Assembly (NCBI GenBank): GCA_007844125.1
Contig: CM017567.1
Location: 42,677,562-42,741,561, forward strand
Reading direction: 5' to 3'
DNA: 64,000 bases
Source of the DNA: Sinonovacula constricta
Lineage: Eukaryota; Mollusca; Bivalvia; Cardiida; Solecurtidae
Below the pieces are notes generated by a model. That model searched no databases and was not told the origin of the DNA. It saw only the letters and a program-made list of their open reading frames with translations. How positions within the stretch are numbered: position 1 is the stretch's first letter; every line of letters starts with the position of its first letter. This document shows positions 24,901 through 39,041 of this stretch, piece by piece. The position numbers and the translations under genes are program-made.

Positions 24901-27900
24901 CTGAGGTAAGTCCGGACATGGGCGACACTATGACAAACCCAGCTGCAGACTGAGATAAGTCCGGACATGGACGACACTATGACAAACCCAGCTGCATACT
25001 GAGATAAGTCCGGATATGACGGCACTGTGACAAACCCAGCTGCAGACTGAGATAAGTCCGGACATGACGGCACTCTGACAAACCCAGTTGCATACTGAGA
25101 TAAGTCCGAACATGACGGCATTTTGACAAACCCAGATGTATACCGAGATAAGTCCGGACATGACGGCACTCTGACAAACCCAGCTGCATACTGAGATAAG
25201 TCCGGACATGGGCGACCCTTTGACAAACCCAGCTGCATACTGAGATAAGTCCGGACATGACGGCACTTTGACAAACCCAGATGTATACCGAGATACATCC
25301 GGACATGACGGCACTTTGACAAACCCAGATGTATACCGAGATAAGTCCGGACATGACGGTACTCTGACAAACCTAGCTGCATACTGAGATAAGTCCGGAC
25401 ATGACGGCACTCTGACAAACCCAGCTGCATACTGAGATAAGTCCGGACATAGTCGACACTTTGACAAACCTAGCTGCATACTGAGATAAGTCCGGACATG
25501 GGCGACACTTTGACAAACCCAGCTGGATACTGAGATAAGTCCGGACATGACGGCACTCTGACAAACCCAGCTGCATACTGAGATAAGTCCGGACATGGGC
25601 GACACTCTGACAGACCCAGCTGCATACTGAGATAAGTCCGGACATGGGCGACACTCTGACAGACCCAGCTGCATACGGAGATAAGTACGGACATAACGAC
25701 TTTCTGACAGACCCAGCTGCATACTGAGATAAGTCCGGACATGGGCGACACTTTGACAAACCCAACTGCATACTGAGATAAGTCCGGACTTGACGGCACT
25801 CTGACAAACCCAGCTGCAGACTGAGATAAGTCCGGACATGGGCGACACTTTGACAAACCCAGCTGCATACTGAGATAAGTCCGGACATGACGGCACTCTG
25901 ACAAACCCAGCTGCATACTGAGATAAGTCCGGACATGGACGGCACTCTGACAGACCCAGCTGCATACTGAGATAAGTCCGGACATGGACGGCACTCTGAC
26001 AAACCTAGCTGCAGACTGAGATAAGTTCGGACATGGGCGACACTATGAAAAACCTAGTTGCAGACTGAGATAAGTCCGGACATGGACGACACTATGACAA
26101 ACCCAGCTGCATACTGAGATAAGTCCAGACATGACGGCACTCTGACAAACCTAGCTGCAGACTAAGATAAGTCCGGACATGGGCGACACTTTGACAAACC
26201 CAGCTGCATACTGAGATAAGTCCGGACATGACGGCACTCTCACAAACCCAGCTGCATACTGAGATAAGTCCGGAAATGACGGCACTCTGACAAACCCAGC
26301 TGCATACTGAGATTAGTCCGGACATGACGGCACTTTGACAAATCCAGCTGCATACTGAGATAAGTCCGGACATGGACGGCACTCTGACAAATCCAGCTGC
26401 ATACTAAGATAAGTCCGGACATGACGGCACTCTGACAAACCCAGCTGCATACTGAGATAAGTCCGGACATGACGGCACTCTGACAAACCCAGCTGCAGAC
26501 TGAGATAAGTCCGGACATGACGGCACTCTGACAAACCCAGCTGCAGACTGAGATAAGTTCGGACATGACGGCACTCTGACAAACCCAGCTGCAGACTGAG
26601 ATAAGTCCGGACATGACGACACTATGACAAACCCAGATGTATACTGAGATAAGTCCGGACATGACGGCACTCTGACAAACCCAGCTGCATACTGAGATAA
26701 GTCCGGACATGACGACACTCTGACAAACCCAGCTGCATACTGAGATAAGTCCGGACATGGGCGACACTCTGACAAACCCAGCTGCAGACTGAGATAAGTC
26801 CGGACATGACGGCACTTTGACAAACCCAGCTGCAGACTGAGATAAGTCCGGACATGACGGCACTCTGACAAAACCAGCTGCAGACTGAGATAAGTCCGGA
26901 CATGGGCGACACTTTGACAAACCCAGATGTATACCGAGATACATCCGGACATGACGGCACTTTGACAAACCCAGATGTATACCGAGATAAGTCCGGACAT
27001 GACGGTACTCTTACAAACCTAGCTGCATACTGAGATAAGTCCGGACATGACGGCACTCTGACAAACCCAGCTGCATACTGAGATAAGTCCGGACATAGTC
27101 GACACTTTGACAAACCCAACTACATACTGAGATAAGTCCAAACATGACGGCACACTGACAAACCCAGCTGCATACTTAGATAAGTCCGGACATGGGCGAT
27201 ACTTTGACAAACCCAGCTGCATACTGAGATAAGTCCGGACATGACGGCCCTCTGACAAACCCAGCTGCATACTGAGATAAGTCCAGACATGACGGCACTC
27301 TGACAAACCCAGCTGCATACTTACATAAGTCCGGACATGGGCGACACTATGACAAACCCAGCTGCATACTGAGATAAGTCCGGACATGGGCGACACTTTG
27401 ACAAACCCAACAACATACTGAGATAAGTCCGGACAGGACGGCACTCTGACAAACCCAGCTGCATACTGAGATAAGTCCGGACATGACGGCACTCTGACAA
27501 ACCCAGCTGCTGCATACTGAGATAAGTCCGGACATGGGCAAAACTATGACAAACCCAGCTGCAGACTGAGATAAGTCCGGACATGGGCGATAATCTTACA
27601 AACCCTGCTGCATACTGAGATAAGTCCGGACATGGGCGACACTATGACAAACCCAGCTGCATACTGAGGTAAGTCCGGACATGGGCGACACTTTGACAAA
27701 CCCAGCTGCATATTGAGATAATTCCGGACATGACGGCACTCTGACAAACCCAGTTGTATACTGAGATAAGTCGGGACATGGGCGACACTTTGACAAACCC
27801 AGCTGCAGACTGAGATAAGTCCGGACATGACGGCACTCTGACAAACCCAGCTGCATACTGAGATAAGTCCGGACATGGGCGACACTTTGACATACCTAGC

Positions 27901-30900
27901 TGCATACTGAGATAAGTCCGGACATGACGGCACTCTGACAAACCCAGATGTATACCGAGATAAGTCCGGTGATGACGGCACTCTGACAAACCCAGCTGCA
28001 TACTGAGATAAGTCCGGACATAACGACACTCTGACAAACCCAGCTGCATACTGAGATAAGTCCGGACATGGGCGACACTTTGATAAACCCAGCTACATAC
28101 TGAGAAAAGTACGGACATGGGCGACTCTATGACAAACCCAGTTGCATACTGAGATAAGTCCGGACATGGGCGACACTTTGACAAACCCAACAACATACTG
28201 AGATAAGTCCGGACATGACGGCACTCTCACAAAAACAGCTGCATACTGAGATAAGTCCGGACATGAGGGCACTCTGACAAACCCAGCTGCATATTGAGAT
28301 AAGTCCGGACATGGGCGACACTTTGACAAACCCAGCTGCATACTGAGATAAGTCCGGACATGGGCGACAGTATTACAAACCCAGCTGCATACTGAGATAA
28401 GTCCGGACATGGGCGATACTATGACAAACCCAGCAGCATACTGAGATAAGTCCGGACATGACGGCACTTTGACAAACCCAGCTGCAGACTGAGATAAGTC
28501 CGGACATGACGGCACTCTGACAAACCCAGCTGCAGACTGAGATAAGTCGGGACATGACGGCACTCTGACAAACCCAGCTGCAGACTGAGATAAGTTCGGA
28601 CATGACGGCACTCTGACAAACCCAGCTGCAGACTGAGATAAGTCCGGACATGACGACACTATGACAAACCCAGATGTATACTGAGATAAGTCCGGACATG
28701 ACGGCACTCTGACAAACCCAGCTGCATACTGAGATAAGTCCGGACATGACGACACTCTGACAAACCCAGCTGCATACTGAGATAAGTCCGGACATGGGCG
28801 ACACTCTGACAAACCCAGCTGCAGACTGAGATAAGTCCGGACATGACGGCACTTTGACAAACCCAGCTGCAGACTGAGATAAGTCCGGACATGACGGCAC
28901 TCTGACAAACCCAGCTGCAGACTGAGATAAGTCCGGACATGGGCGACACTTTAACAAACCCAGATGTATACCGAGATACATCCGGACATGACGGCACTTT
29001 GACAAACCCAGATGTATACCGAGATAAGTCCGGACATGACGGTACTCTTACAAACCTAGCTGCATACTGAGATAAGTCCGGACATGACGGCACTCTGACA
29101 AACCCAGCTGCATACTGAGATAAGTCCGGACATAGTCGACACTTTGACAAACCCAACTACATACTGAGATAAGTCCAAACATGACTGCACACTGACAAAC
29201 CCAGCTGCATACTTAGATAAGTCCGGACATGGGCGATACTTTGACAAACCCAGCTGCATACTGAGATAAGTCCGGACATGACGGCCCTCTGACAAACCCA
29301 GCTGCATACTGAGATAAGTCCAGACATGACGGCACTCTGACAAACCCAGCTGCATACTTACATAAGTCCGGACATGGGCGACACTATGACAAACCCAGCT
29401 GCATACTGAGATAAGTCCGGACATGGGCGACACTTTGACAAACCCAACAACATACTGAGATAAGTCCGGACAGGACGGCACTCTGACAAACCCAGCTGCA
29501 TACTGAGATAAGTCCGGACATGACGGCACTCTGACAAACCCAGCTGCTGCATACTGAGATAAGTCCGGACATGGGCAAAACTATGACAAACCCAGCTGCA
29601 GACTGAGATAAGTCCGGACATGGGCGACAATCTTACAAACCCTGCTGCATACTGAGATAAGTCCGGACATGGGCGACACAATGACAAACCCAGCTCCATA
29701 CTGAGGTAAGTCCGGACATGGGCGACACTTTGACAAACCCAGCTGCATATTGAGATAAGTCCGGACATGACGGCACTCTGACAAACCCAGTTGTATACTG
29801 AGATAAGTCGGGACATGGGCGACACTTTGACAAACCCAGCTGCAGACTGAGATAAGTCCGGACATGACGGCACTCTGACAAACCCAGCTGCATACTGAGA
29901 TAAGTCCGGACATGGGCGACACTTTGACATACCTAGCTGCATACTGAGATAAGTCCGGACATGACGGCACTCTGACAAACCCAGATGTATACCGAGATAA
30001 GTCCGGTGATGACGGCACTCTGACAAACCCAGCTGCATATTGAGATAAGTCCGGACATGGGCGACACTTTGACAAACCCAGCTGCATACTGAGATAAGTC
30101 CGGACATGGGCGACAGTATTACAAACCCAGCTGCATACTGAGATAAGTCCGGACATGGGCGATACTATGACAAACCCAGCAGCATACTGAGATAAGTCCG
30201 GACATGACGGCACTCTGACAAACCCAGCTGCATACTGAGATAAGTCCGGACAGGACGGCAGTCTGACAAACCCAGCTGCTCACTGAGATAAGTCCGGACA
30301 TGGGCGACACTCTGACAAAACCAGCTACAGACTAAGATAAGTACGGACATGGGCGACACTATGACAAACTCAGCTGCATACTGAGATAAGTCCGGATATG
30401 ACGGCACTGTGACAAACCAAGCTGCATACTGAGATAAGTCCGGACATGGGCGACACTTTGACAAACCCAGCTGCATACTGAGATAAGTCCGGCCATGGGC
30501 GACACTTTAACCAACCCAGCTGTATACTGAGATAAGTCCGGACATGACGGCACTCTGACAAACCCAGCTTCATACTGCGATAAGTCCGGCCATGGGCGAC
30601 ACTTTGACAAACTCAGCTGCATACTGAGATAAGTCCGGACATGACCGCACTCTGACAAACTCAGCTGCATACTGAGATAAGTCCGGACATGGGCGACACT
30701 ATGACAAACCAAGCTGCATACTGAGATAAGTCCGGACATGACGGCACTCTGACAAACCCAGATGTATACTGAGATAAGTCCGGACATGGGCGACACTCTT
30801 ACAAACCCAGTTGCATACTGAGATAAGTCCGAACATGGGCGACACTTTGAAAAACCCAGCTACATACTGAGAAAAGTCCGGACATGGGCGACACTTTGAC

Positions 30901-33900
30901 AAACCCAACAACATACTGAGATAAGTCCGGACATGACGGCACTCTGACAAACCCAGCTGCATACTGAGATAAGTCCGGACATGGGCGACACTATGACAAA
31001 CCCAGCTGCATACTGAGATAAGTCCGGACATGACGGTACTCTGACAAACCCAGCTGCATACTGAGATAAGTCCGGACATGAGGGCACTCTGACAAACCCA
31101 GCTGCATACTGAGATAAGTCCGGACATGGGCGACACTTTGACAAACCCAGCTGCATACTGAGATAAGTCCGGACATGGGAGACACTTTGACAAACCCAAC
31201 AACATACTGAGATAAGTCCGGACATGACGGCACTCTGACAAACCCAGCTGCATACTGAGATAAGTCCGGACATGACGGCACTCTGACAAACACAGCTGCA
31301 TACTGAGATAAGTCCGGACAAGACGGCACTCTGACAAACCCAGCTGCATACTGAGATAAGTCCGGACATGACGGCATTCTGACAAAGCCAGCTGCATACT
31401 GAGATAAGTCCGGACAGGACGGTGCTCTGACAAACCCAGCTGCATACTGAGATAAGTCCAGACATGGGCGACACTCTGACAAAACCAGCTGCAGACTGAG
31501 ATAAGTCCGGACATTGGCGACACTATGACAAACCCAGCTGCATACTGAGATAAGTCCGGACATGGGTGACACTATGACAAACCCAGCTGCATACTGAAAT
31601 AAGTCCGGATATGACGCCACTGTGACAAACCCAGCTGCATACTGAGATAAGTCCGGACATGGGCGACACTATGACAAACCCAGCTGCAGACTGAGATAAG
31701 TCCGGACATGGACGACACTATGACAAACCCAGCTGCATACTGAGATAAGTCCGGATATGAAGGCACTGTGACAAACCCAGCTGCAGACTGAGATAAGTCC
31801 GGACATGACGGCACTCTGACAAACCCAGTTGCATACTGAGATAAGTCCGAACATGACGGCATTTTGACAAACCCAGATGTATACCGAGATAAGTCCGGAC
31901 ATGACGGCACTCTGACAAACCCAGCTGCATACTGAGATAAGTCCGGACATGGGCGACCCTTTGACAAACCCAGCTGCATACTGAGATAAGTCCGGACATG
32001 ACGGCACTTTGACAAACCCAGATGTATACCGAGATACATCCGGACATGACGGCACTTTGACAAACCCAGATGTATACCGAGATAAGTCCGGACATGACGG
32101 TACTCTGACAAACCTAGCTGCATACTGAGATAAGTCCAGACATGACGGCACTCTGACAAACCCAGCTGCATACTGAGATAAGTCCGGACATAGTCGACAC
32201 TTTGACAAACCTAGCTGCATACTGAGATAAGTCCGGACATGGGCGACACTTTGACAAACCCAGCTGGATACTGAGATAAGTCCGGACATGACGGCACTCT
32301 GACAAACCCAGCTGCATACTGAGATAAGTCCGGACATGGGCGACACTCTGACAGACCCAGCTGCATACTGAGATAAGTCCGGACATGGGCGACACTTTGA
32401 CAAACCCAACTGCATACTGAGATAAGTCCGGACTTGACGGCACTCTGACAAACCCAGCTGCAGACTGAGATATGTCCGGATATGGGCGACACTTTGACAA
32501 ACCCAGCTGCATACTGAGATAAGTCCGGACATGACGGCACTCTGACAAACCCAGCTGCATACTGAGATAAGTCCGGACATGGACGGCACTCTGACAGACC
32601 CAGCTGCATACTGAGATAAGTCCGGACATGGACGGCACTCTGACAAACCTAGCTGCAGACTGAGATAAGTTCGGACATGGGCGACACTATAAAAAACCCA
32701 GTTGCAGACTGAGATAAGTCCGGACATGGACGACACTATGACAAACCCAGCTGCATACTGAGAAGTCCAGACATGACGGCACTCTGACAAACCTAGCTGC
32801 AGACTAAGATAAGTCCGGACATGGGCGACACTTTGACAAACCCAGCTGCATACTGAGATAAGTCCGGACATGACGGCACTCTGACAAACCCAGCTGCATA
32901 CTGAGATAAGTCCGGAAATGACGGCACTCTGACAAACCCAGCTGCATACTGAGATAAGTCCGGACATGACGGCACTTTGACAAATCCAGCTGCATACTGA
33001 GATAAGTCCGGACATGACGGCACTCTGACAAATCCAGCTTCATACTAAGATAAGTCCGGACATGACGGCACTCTGACAAACCCAGCTGCATACTGAGATA
33101 AGTCCGGACATGACGGCACTCTGACAAACCCAGCTGCAGACTGAGATAAGTCCGGACATGACGGCACTCTGACAAACCCAGCTGCAGACTGAGATAAGTT
33201 CGGACATGACGGCACTCTGACAAACCCAGCTGCAGACTGAGATAAGTCCGGACATGACGACACTATGACAAACCCAGATGTATACTGAGATAAGTCCGGA
33301 CATGACGGCACTCTGACAAACCCAGCTGCATACTGAGATAAGTCCGGACATGACGACACTCTGACAAACCCAGCTGCATACTGAGATAAGTCCGGACATG
33401 GGCGACACTCTGACAAACCCAGCTGCAGACTGAGATAAGTCCGGACATGACGGCACTTTGACAAACCCAGCTGCAGACTGAGATAAGTCCGGACATGACG
33501 GCACTCTGACAAACCCAGCTGCAGACTGAGATAAGTCCGGACATGGGCGACACTTTGACAAACCCAGATGTATACCGAGATACATCCGGACATGACGGCA
33601 CTTTGACAAACCCAGATGTATACCGAGATAAGTCCGGACATGACGGTACTCTTACAAACCAAGCTGCATACTGAGATAAGTCCGGACATGACGGCACTCT
33701 GACAAACCCAGCTGCATACTGAGATAAGTCCGGTCAAGACGGCACTCTGACAAACCCAGCTGCATACTGAGATAAGTCCAGACATGACGGCATTCTGACA
33801 AACCCAGCTGCATACTGAGATAAGTCCGGACAGGACGGTACTCTGACAAACCCAGCTGCATACTGAGATAAGTCCAGACATGGGCGGCACTCTGACAAAA

Positions 33901-36145
33901 CCAGCTGCAGACTGAGATAAGTCCGGACATGGGCGACACTATGACAAACCCAGCTGCATACTGAGATAAGTCCGAACATGGGCGACACTATGACAAACCC
34001 AGCTGCATACTGAGATAAGTCCGGACATGGACGACACTATGACAAACCCAGCTGCATACTGAGATAAGTCCGGATATGACGGCACTGTGACAAACCCAGC
34101 TGCATACAGAGATAAGTCCGGACATGGGCGACACTTTGACAAACCCAGCTGCATACTGAGATAAGTCCGGACATGGGCGACACTTTGACAAACCCAGCTG
34201 CAGACTGAGATAAGTCCGGACATGACGGCACTCTGACAAACCCAGTTGCATACTGAGATAAGTCCGGACATGACGGCATTTTGACAAACCCAGATGTATA
34301 CCGAGATAAGTCCGGACATGACGGCACTCTGACAAACCCACCTGCATACTGAGATAAGTCCGGACATGGGCGACCCTTTGACAAACCCAGCTGCATACTG
34401 AGATAAGTCCGGACATGACGGCACTTTGACAAACCCAGATGTATACCGAGATACATCCGGACATGACGGCACTCTGACAAACCCAGATGTATACCGAGAT
34501 AAGTCCGGACATGACGGTACCCTGACAAACCTAGCTGCATACTGAGATAAGTCCGGACATGACGGCACTCTGACAAACCCAGCTGCATACTGAGATAAGT
34601 CCGGACATAGTCGACACTTTGACAAACCTAGCTGCATACTGAGATAAGTCCGGACATGACGGTACCCTGACAAACCTAGCTGCATACTGAGATAAGTCCG
34701 GACATGACGGCACTCTGACAAACCCAGCTGCATACTGAGATAAGTCCGGACATAGTCGACACTTTGACAAACCTAGCTGCATACTGAGATAAGTCCGGAC
34801 ATGGGCGACACTTTGACAAACCCAGCAGCATACTGAGATAAGTCCGGACATGACGGCACTCTGACAAACCCAGCTGCATACTGAGATAAGTCCGGACATA
34901 GGCGACACTCTGACAGACCCAGCTGCGTACTGAGATAAGTCCGGACATGGGCGACACTCTGACAGACCCAGCTGCATACTGAGATAAGTACGGACATAAC
35001 GACTTTCTGACAGACCCAGCTGCAGACTGAGATAAGTCCGGACATGGCCGACACTTTGACAAACCCAGCTGCATACTGAGATAAGTCCGGACATGACGGC
35101 ACTCTGACAAACCCAGCTGCAGACTGAGATAAGTCCGGACATGGACGGCACTCTGACAGACCCAGCTGCATACTGAGATAAATCCAGACATGACGGCACT
35201 CTGACAAACCCAGCTGCAGACTGAGATAAGTTCGGACATGGGCGACACTTTGACAAACCCAGCTGCATACTGAGATAAGTCCGGATAGGACGGCACTCTG
35301 ACAAACCCAGCTGCATACTGAGATAAGTCCAGACATGACGGCACTCTGACAAACCTAGCTGCAGACTAAGATAAGTCCGGACATGGGCGACACTTTGACA
35401 AACCCAGCTGCATACTGAGATAAGTCCGGACATGACGGCACTCTGACAAACCAAGCTGCATACTGAGATATGTCCGGAAATGACAGCACTCTGACAAACC
35501 CAGCTGCATACTGAGATAAGTCCGGACATGGGCGACACTTTGACAAATCCAGCTGCATACTGAGATAAGTCCGGACATGACGGCACTCTGACAAATCCAG
35601 CTGCATACTAAGATAAGTCCGGACATGACGGCACTCTGACAAACCCAGCTGCATACTGAGATAAGTCCGGACATGACGGCACTCTGATAAACCCAGCTGC
35701 AGACTGAGATAAGTCCGGACATGACGACACTCTGACAAACCCAGCTGCAGACTGAGATAAGTCCTGACATGACGGCACTCTGACAAACCCAGTTGCAGAC
35801 TGAGATAAGTCCGGACATGACGGCACTATGACAAACTCAGATGTATACTGAGATAAGTCCGGACATGACGGCACTCTGACAAACCCAGCTGCATACTGAG
35901 ATAAGTCCGGACATGACGGCACTCTGACAAACCCAGATGCAGACTGAGATAAGTCCGGACATGACGGCACTCTGACAAACCCAGCTGCAGACTGAGATAA
36001 GTCCGGACATGACGGCACTCTGACAAACCCCGCTGCACACTGACATAAGTCCGGCCATGACGGCACTCTGACAAACCCAGCTGCAGACTGAGATAAGTCC
36101 GGACATGGGCGACACTTTGACAAACCCAGATGTATACCGAGATTA
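18979..36145. repeat. 48/49-bp satellite array, about 350 copies
   Basis: About 17.2 kb of tandem units containing GATAAGTCCGGACATG, a variable middle, then TGACAAACCCAGCTGCATAC. Two middles alternate irregularly: GACGGCAC (unit 48 bp) and GGGCGACAC (unit 49 bp). A third variant ends GATGTATACCGA. Rare 51-bp units with CTGCTGC occur near 22315, 22516, 27510 and 29546. Most units keep TCCGGA and CAGCTG. Large nested duplications are visible (see findings). On the minus strand the unit has no stop in any frame, so frames up to 481 residues occur; frame changes follow the 48/49 length difference. This is a satellite, not a gene. Confidence 0.97.
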
Positions 36146-39041
36146 GAGAAATGCGTCATAAATGTCACATAAATGACACATCATCTACAACAAGCAACAA
36201 CAGCAGTAACCGCAGCAGCAATATCGGCAGCAGCAGCACGCAGCAAAGTAGTAGCATCAACAATGGAATAAGTAAATAAGAAAAGGTCCTATCAACATTT
36301 CCACAGATATTTAAATTTTATCTACCAGTAGACAAAGACAAACAAGGTAAATGTATATGTGACAAAAACACAGAGACATATAGGTGGCCAGTATGCGGCC
36401 TCCATTTAGCTCCGGGAAACCCCGTCTTCATTCGGCCAAGTGCTCGTGTCTCCATCGAGCACAGTGAGTTCAAATCACAGACGTAGCTCCCGAGGGGCAA
36501 CGTATTAAAATTGTAACCGGCTAGGGAAATAACTCTTACGCCGACTCTCAACGTGATTCTCTTACTACAGTGTCTGAAATAAACGAATTTGTGCATAAAC
36601 GAAAATCTTTTAACAAACAAACAGCGAATGTAATTTCCGGTGATGGCGATTTTGTATGTATGACCACAAACACACCAAGCACTGTTGAACAGGAATTTTC
36701 ACACATACGAATATGTCATGTGTGAAGAATTCGTACGAATTCCTCCCAACTTGTGTTACAAATACTTATGAATATACAGTTTGTGAAATATATTTGTGAA
36801 AATTCTGCCTGAGGGGTGATTGACCCATCAACAGTTGATTGTAATGCTTACCTCAATGTTTGTATGACGGTGGCAGAGGTTTAAGAATTAATTTATGAAT
36901 GTTTAAAGGGAAATCTTGTAAAATAACATAAAAGCTCGATCTGTTTCTTTTATCCCTGCCAACGTGTTCTTGCTGATTTCTCTCCAGGGATTCTGATCTC
37001 GGTAACGTCACCCTTTTGCTTGACAATGCTATTAGCTTCGTGTGTTTTTTATGTTTGTGTGCTTTTGCATGCAACATTTTCTAGTTGGTGGGTGGGTTGG
37101 ATTTATTTCACCAAGACAAAGTGTACTTGTGTGTTCATATGAGAACCTGTTGTGCAACCTTGAACCAGGTTTAAATACCAGTGTCAAATTTTAAACGAGA
37201 AAGATGATAAGGTAACATAAAAGAAATTATTTTGGTATCATTTTCTATAGTTTTACATATGCAATAGTTATCTTCTGAAAAGTTTGCTGATTTTCAAAAA
37301 CAATTCGAAAATACGATCAATTTTACTTAAAACTGTTATGTCGTTATACTGTCGTGCGGCTTCCGTTAATTCCGTAATTCCAAATTCAAACAGTTGCCCT
37401 ACGTATAATAATAATGTAGTCCTGACGGAAGTGCAGTATTACGCTTTCTCAAACAATTATTGATACAAATCAATTTTCTACTATCTCTAAAAGACAAAAA
37501 TAACTAAGTGAAAATTAACAAAAAAACATTCCGACTTTAAGTGCTGTGCCGGGTTTTGAACTCATGATCTCTTGGTCGCGTTAAGACTTTAATCAGCTTT
37601 TTAAATTGTAGAATTCAGAAAGAATTATTTTGTTAAGGGAACGGTGGCTCAGTGATTAAGGTTTCGTCCACTCTGTCATAGGGTCGTTGGTTCGATCCCC
37701 GGTGTGTTACACCCATGGTCTCTAAAATGACAACTAGTGTTTTTTCGAGTCGGGATAGGTTCAAATAAACATAAAGCTTTCTCAACAATCGTTCTCAAAT
37801 AAATAAATAAAACCAAAAAAACAACAAAGATATCGTCGGTTGCATTTATATGTACAGCGCCACTAGACCAGATTAGTTTGATACATAATTAAAACGACAG
37901 AATTCGACAAAAATTAAACAACAAAGCTAAGTTTATTTTGTGTAGTTGGAAGGAAAATGTAAAGGGGTAATCGATTTCAATGAAAAAATACATCTAGATT
38001 CCCTTACCTGTAACTCTGATAGTCTGGTGTCAAATATCGTTGAAGCAATCTTTTTCCATGTTTAATGTTTTTTCTTTTCTATTCTGTTATATTTATGATC
38101 GTTGCTTGGTCAATAAGTTTAATGCATAGGTGATGAAACTTGCTCAGAATCGACCCTAACACACTTAAATAGTATGTCTCACATAGAAACAAAGTCAAAA
38201 CGTTCTAATCTGACTTTGACAAATCACCCCCCCCCCACCCTTTTTTTTTCTTCATTTTTCTGGAACTTATATGTTGTTTTTCCAACTTCACACAGACCAC
38301 GATCATAAACATACAAGTTTTTCATGTGTAAAACATTCGTAAGAATCCGTCACAGATTTATGACTAAAGTTGTGAAAAATACGTAAAGCATTACTACCCT
38401 GTTAACTAATACCACCAGGTGTCTCCAAAAAGCGGTTCGAAAAATTCACAACACCTACTTGTGACATATTCGTACGAATATTTGTATGTGTAAAAGTTCC
38501 GGTTCAGCAAAAAACTACTTTGTGGGTGGATTTGTTAAATCTGTCAACATAAACACATTTATTACGCGGGAAAGAAGGATGTGAAATTGACTGCTGTGAC
38601 AATATTTAGACCCAAGCTCTTAGAAACAGCAATATTTGCATAAATGCATAAATACAGATAACCTTAATCACCCATAGACAATAATTTAGTACAGATTGAA
38701 TGGTACGTCTTGTTGGAAGCCTCTTGTAGTCTAGACGATGATAATCTCGATGTTTCATTCCACAAAACCGTGTTTGGATCATTTAGTCTCCCATGCAGAA
38801 AACAAAAATATCCTAACTCACATCAACATTACATCGCAGTAATCGAAAACCTATTTCAGTATTGCATTATGTAGTTACGTCAATTATCTCATCGCAGTGG
38901 AAGTATGTCTCAGCAATATTCTGACAATCATATATACATCGACGGTGCCAAAAAAGATTGATAAATTGTACCACTGGATAGTCGACATAGTTGATCGTTC
39001 AACAGATGAAAGCTTTATTTAACCCCGCTTTAGATCATTCT
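36146..39041. other. Unique DNA with a SINE and simple repeats
   Basis: Starts with a CAG/AAC-rich tract (about 36188-36250). A tRNA-derived SINE head lies at 37637-37823, and a C10/T9 homopolymer pair near 38227-38250. Two short segments near 36686-36735 and 38470-38512 look like inverted copies of each other. The minus-strand frame 36318-36620 shows no known domain. Confidence 0.45.
37637..37823 (+). mobile_element. tRNA-derived SINE (head with A and B boxes, A-rich tail)
   Basis: An RNA polymerase III A-box-like sequence (GGTGGCTCAGTGATTAAGG, 37643-37661) is followed at tRNA-like spacing by a B box (GGTTCGATCCC, 37689-37699). The preceding GGGAACG finds no complementary 3' acceptor strand after the B box, so this is not a functional tRNA. 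About 100 bp later comes an AAATAAATAAATAAAA-type tail (about 37797-37815), as expected for a SINE 3' end. No clear target duplication is seen. The head matches the general tRNA-related SINE pattern common in animals. Confidence 0.65.

Noticed and set aside
1109..36145. Possible CRISPR array.
   Set aside because: Units are contiguous and wholly repetitive, with no unique spacers and no cas genes; the context is eukaryotic.
12551..36145. Common origin of the 50-bp and 48/49-bp satellites, because both contain GAGATAA and a nearby CATG.
   Set aside because: The shared words are short and the rest of the units do not align in either orientation.
18954..36168. Many overlapping minus-strand frames of up to 481 residues with 16-residue repeats (such as SECRHVRTYLSMQLGL).
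   Set aside because: The 48/49-bp unit has no stop in any of its three minus-strand frames, so long frames arise automatically. They overlap each other in all frames and have no non-repeat ends.
36380..36490. Possible second SINE (TGGCCAGTATGCGG and GAGTTCAAATC as A and B boxes, plus strand).
   Set aside because: Boxes match poorly and are too far apart (about 85 bp); no A-rich tail. A search for genomic copies would decide.
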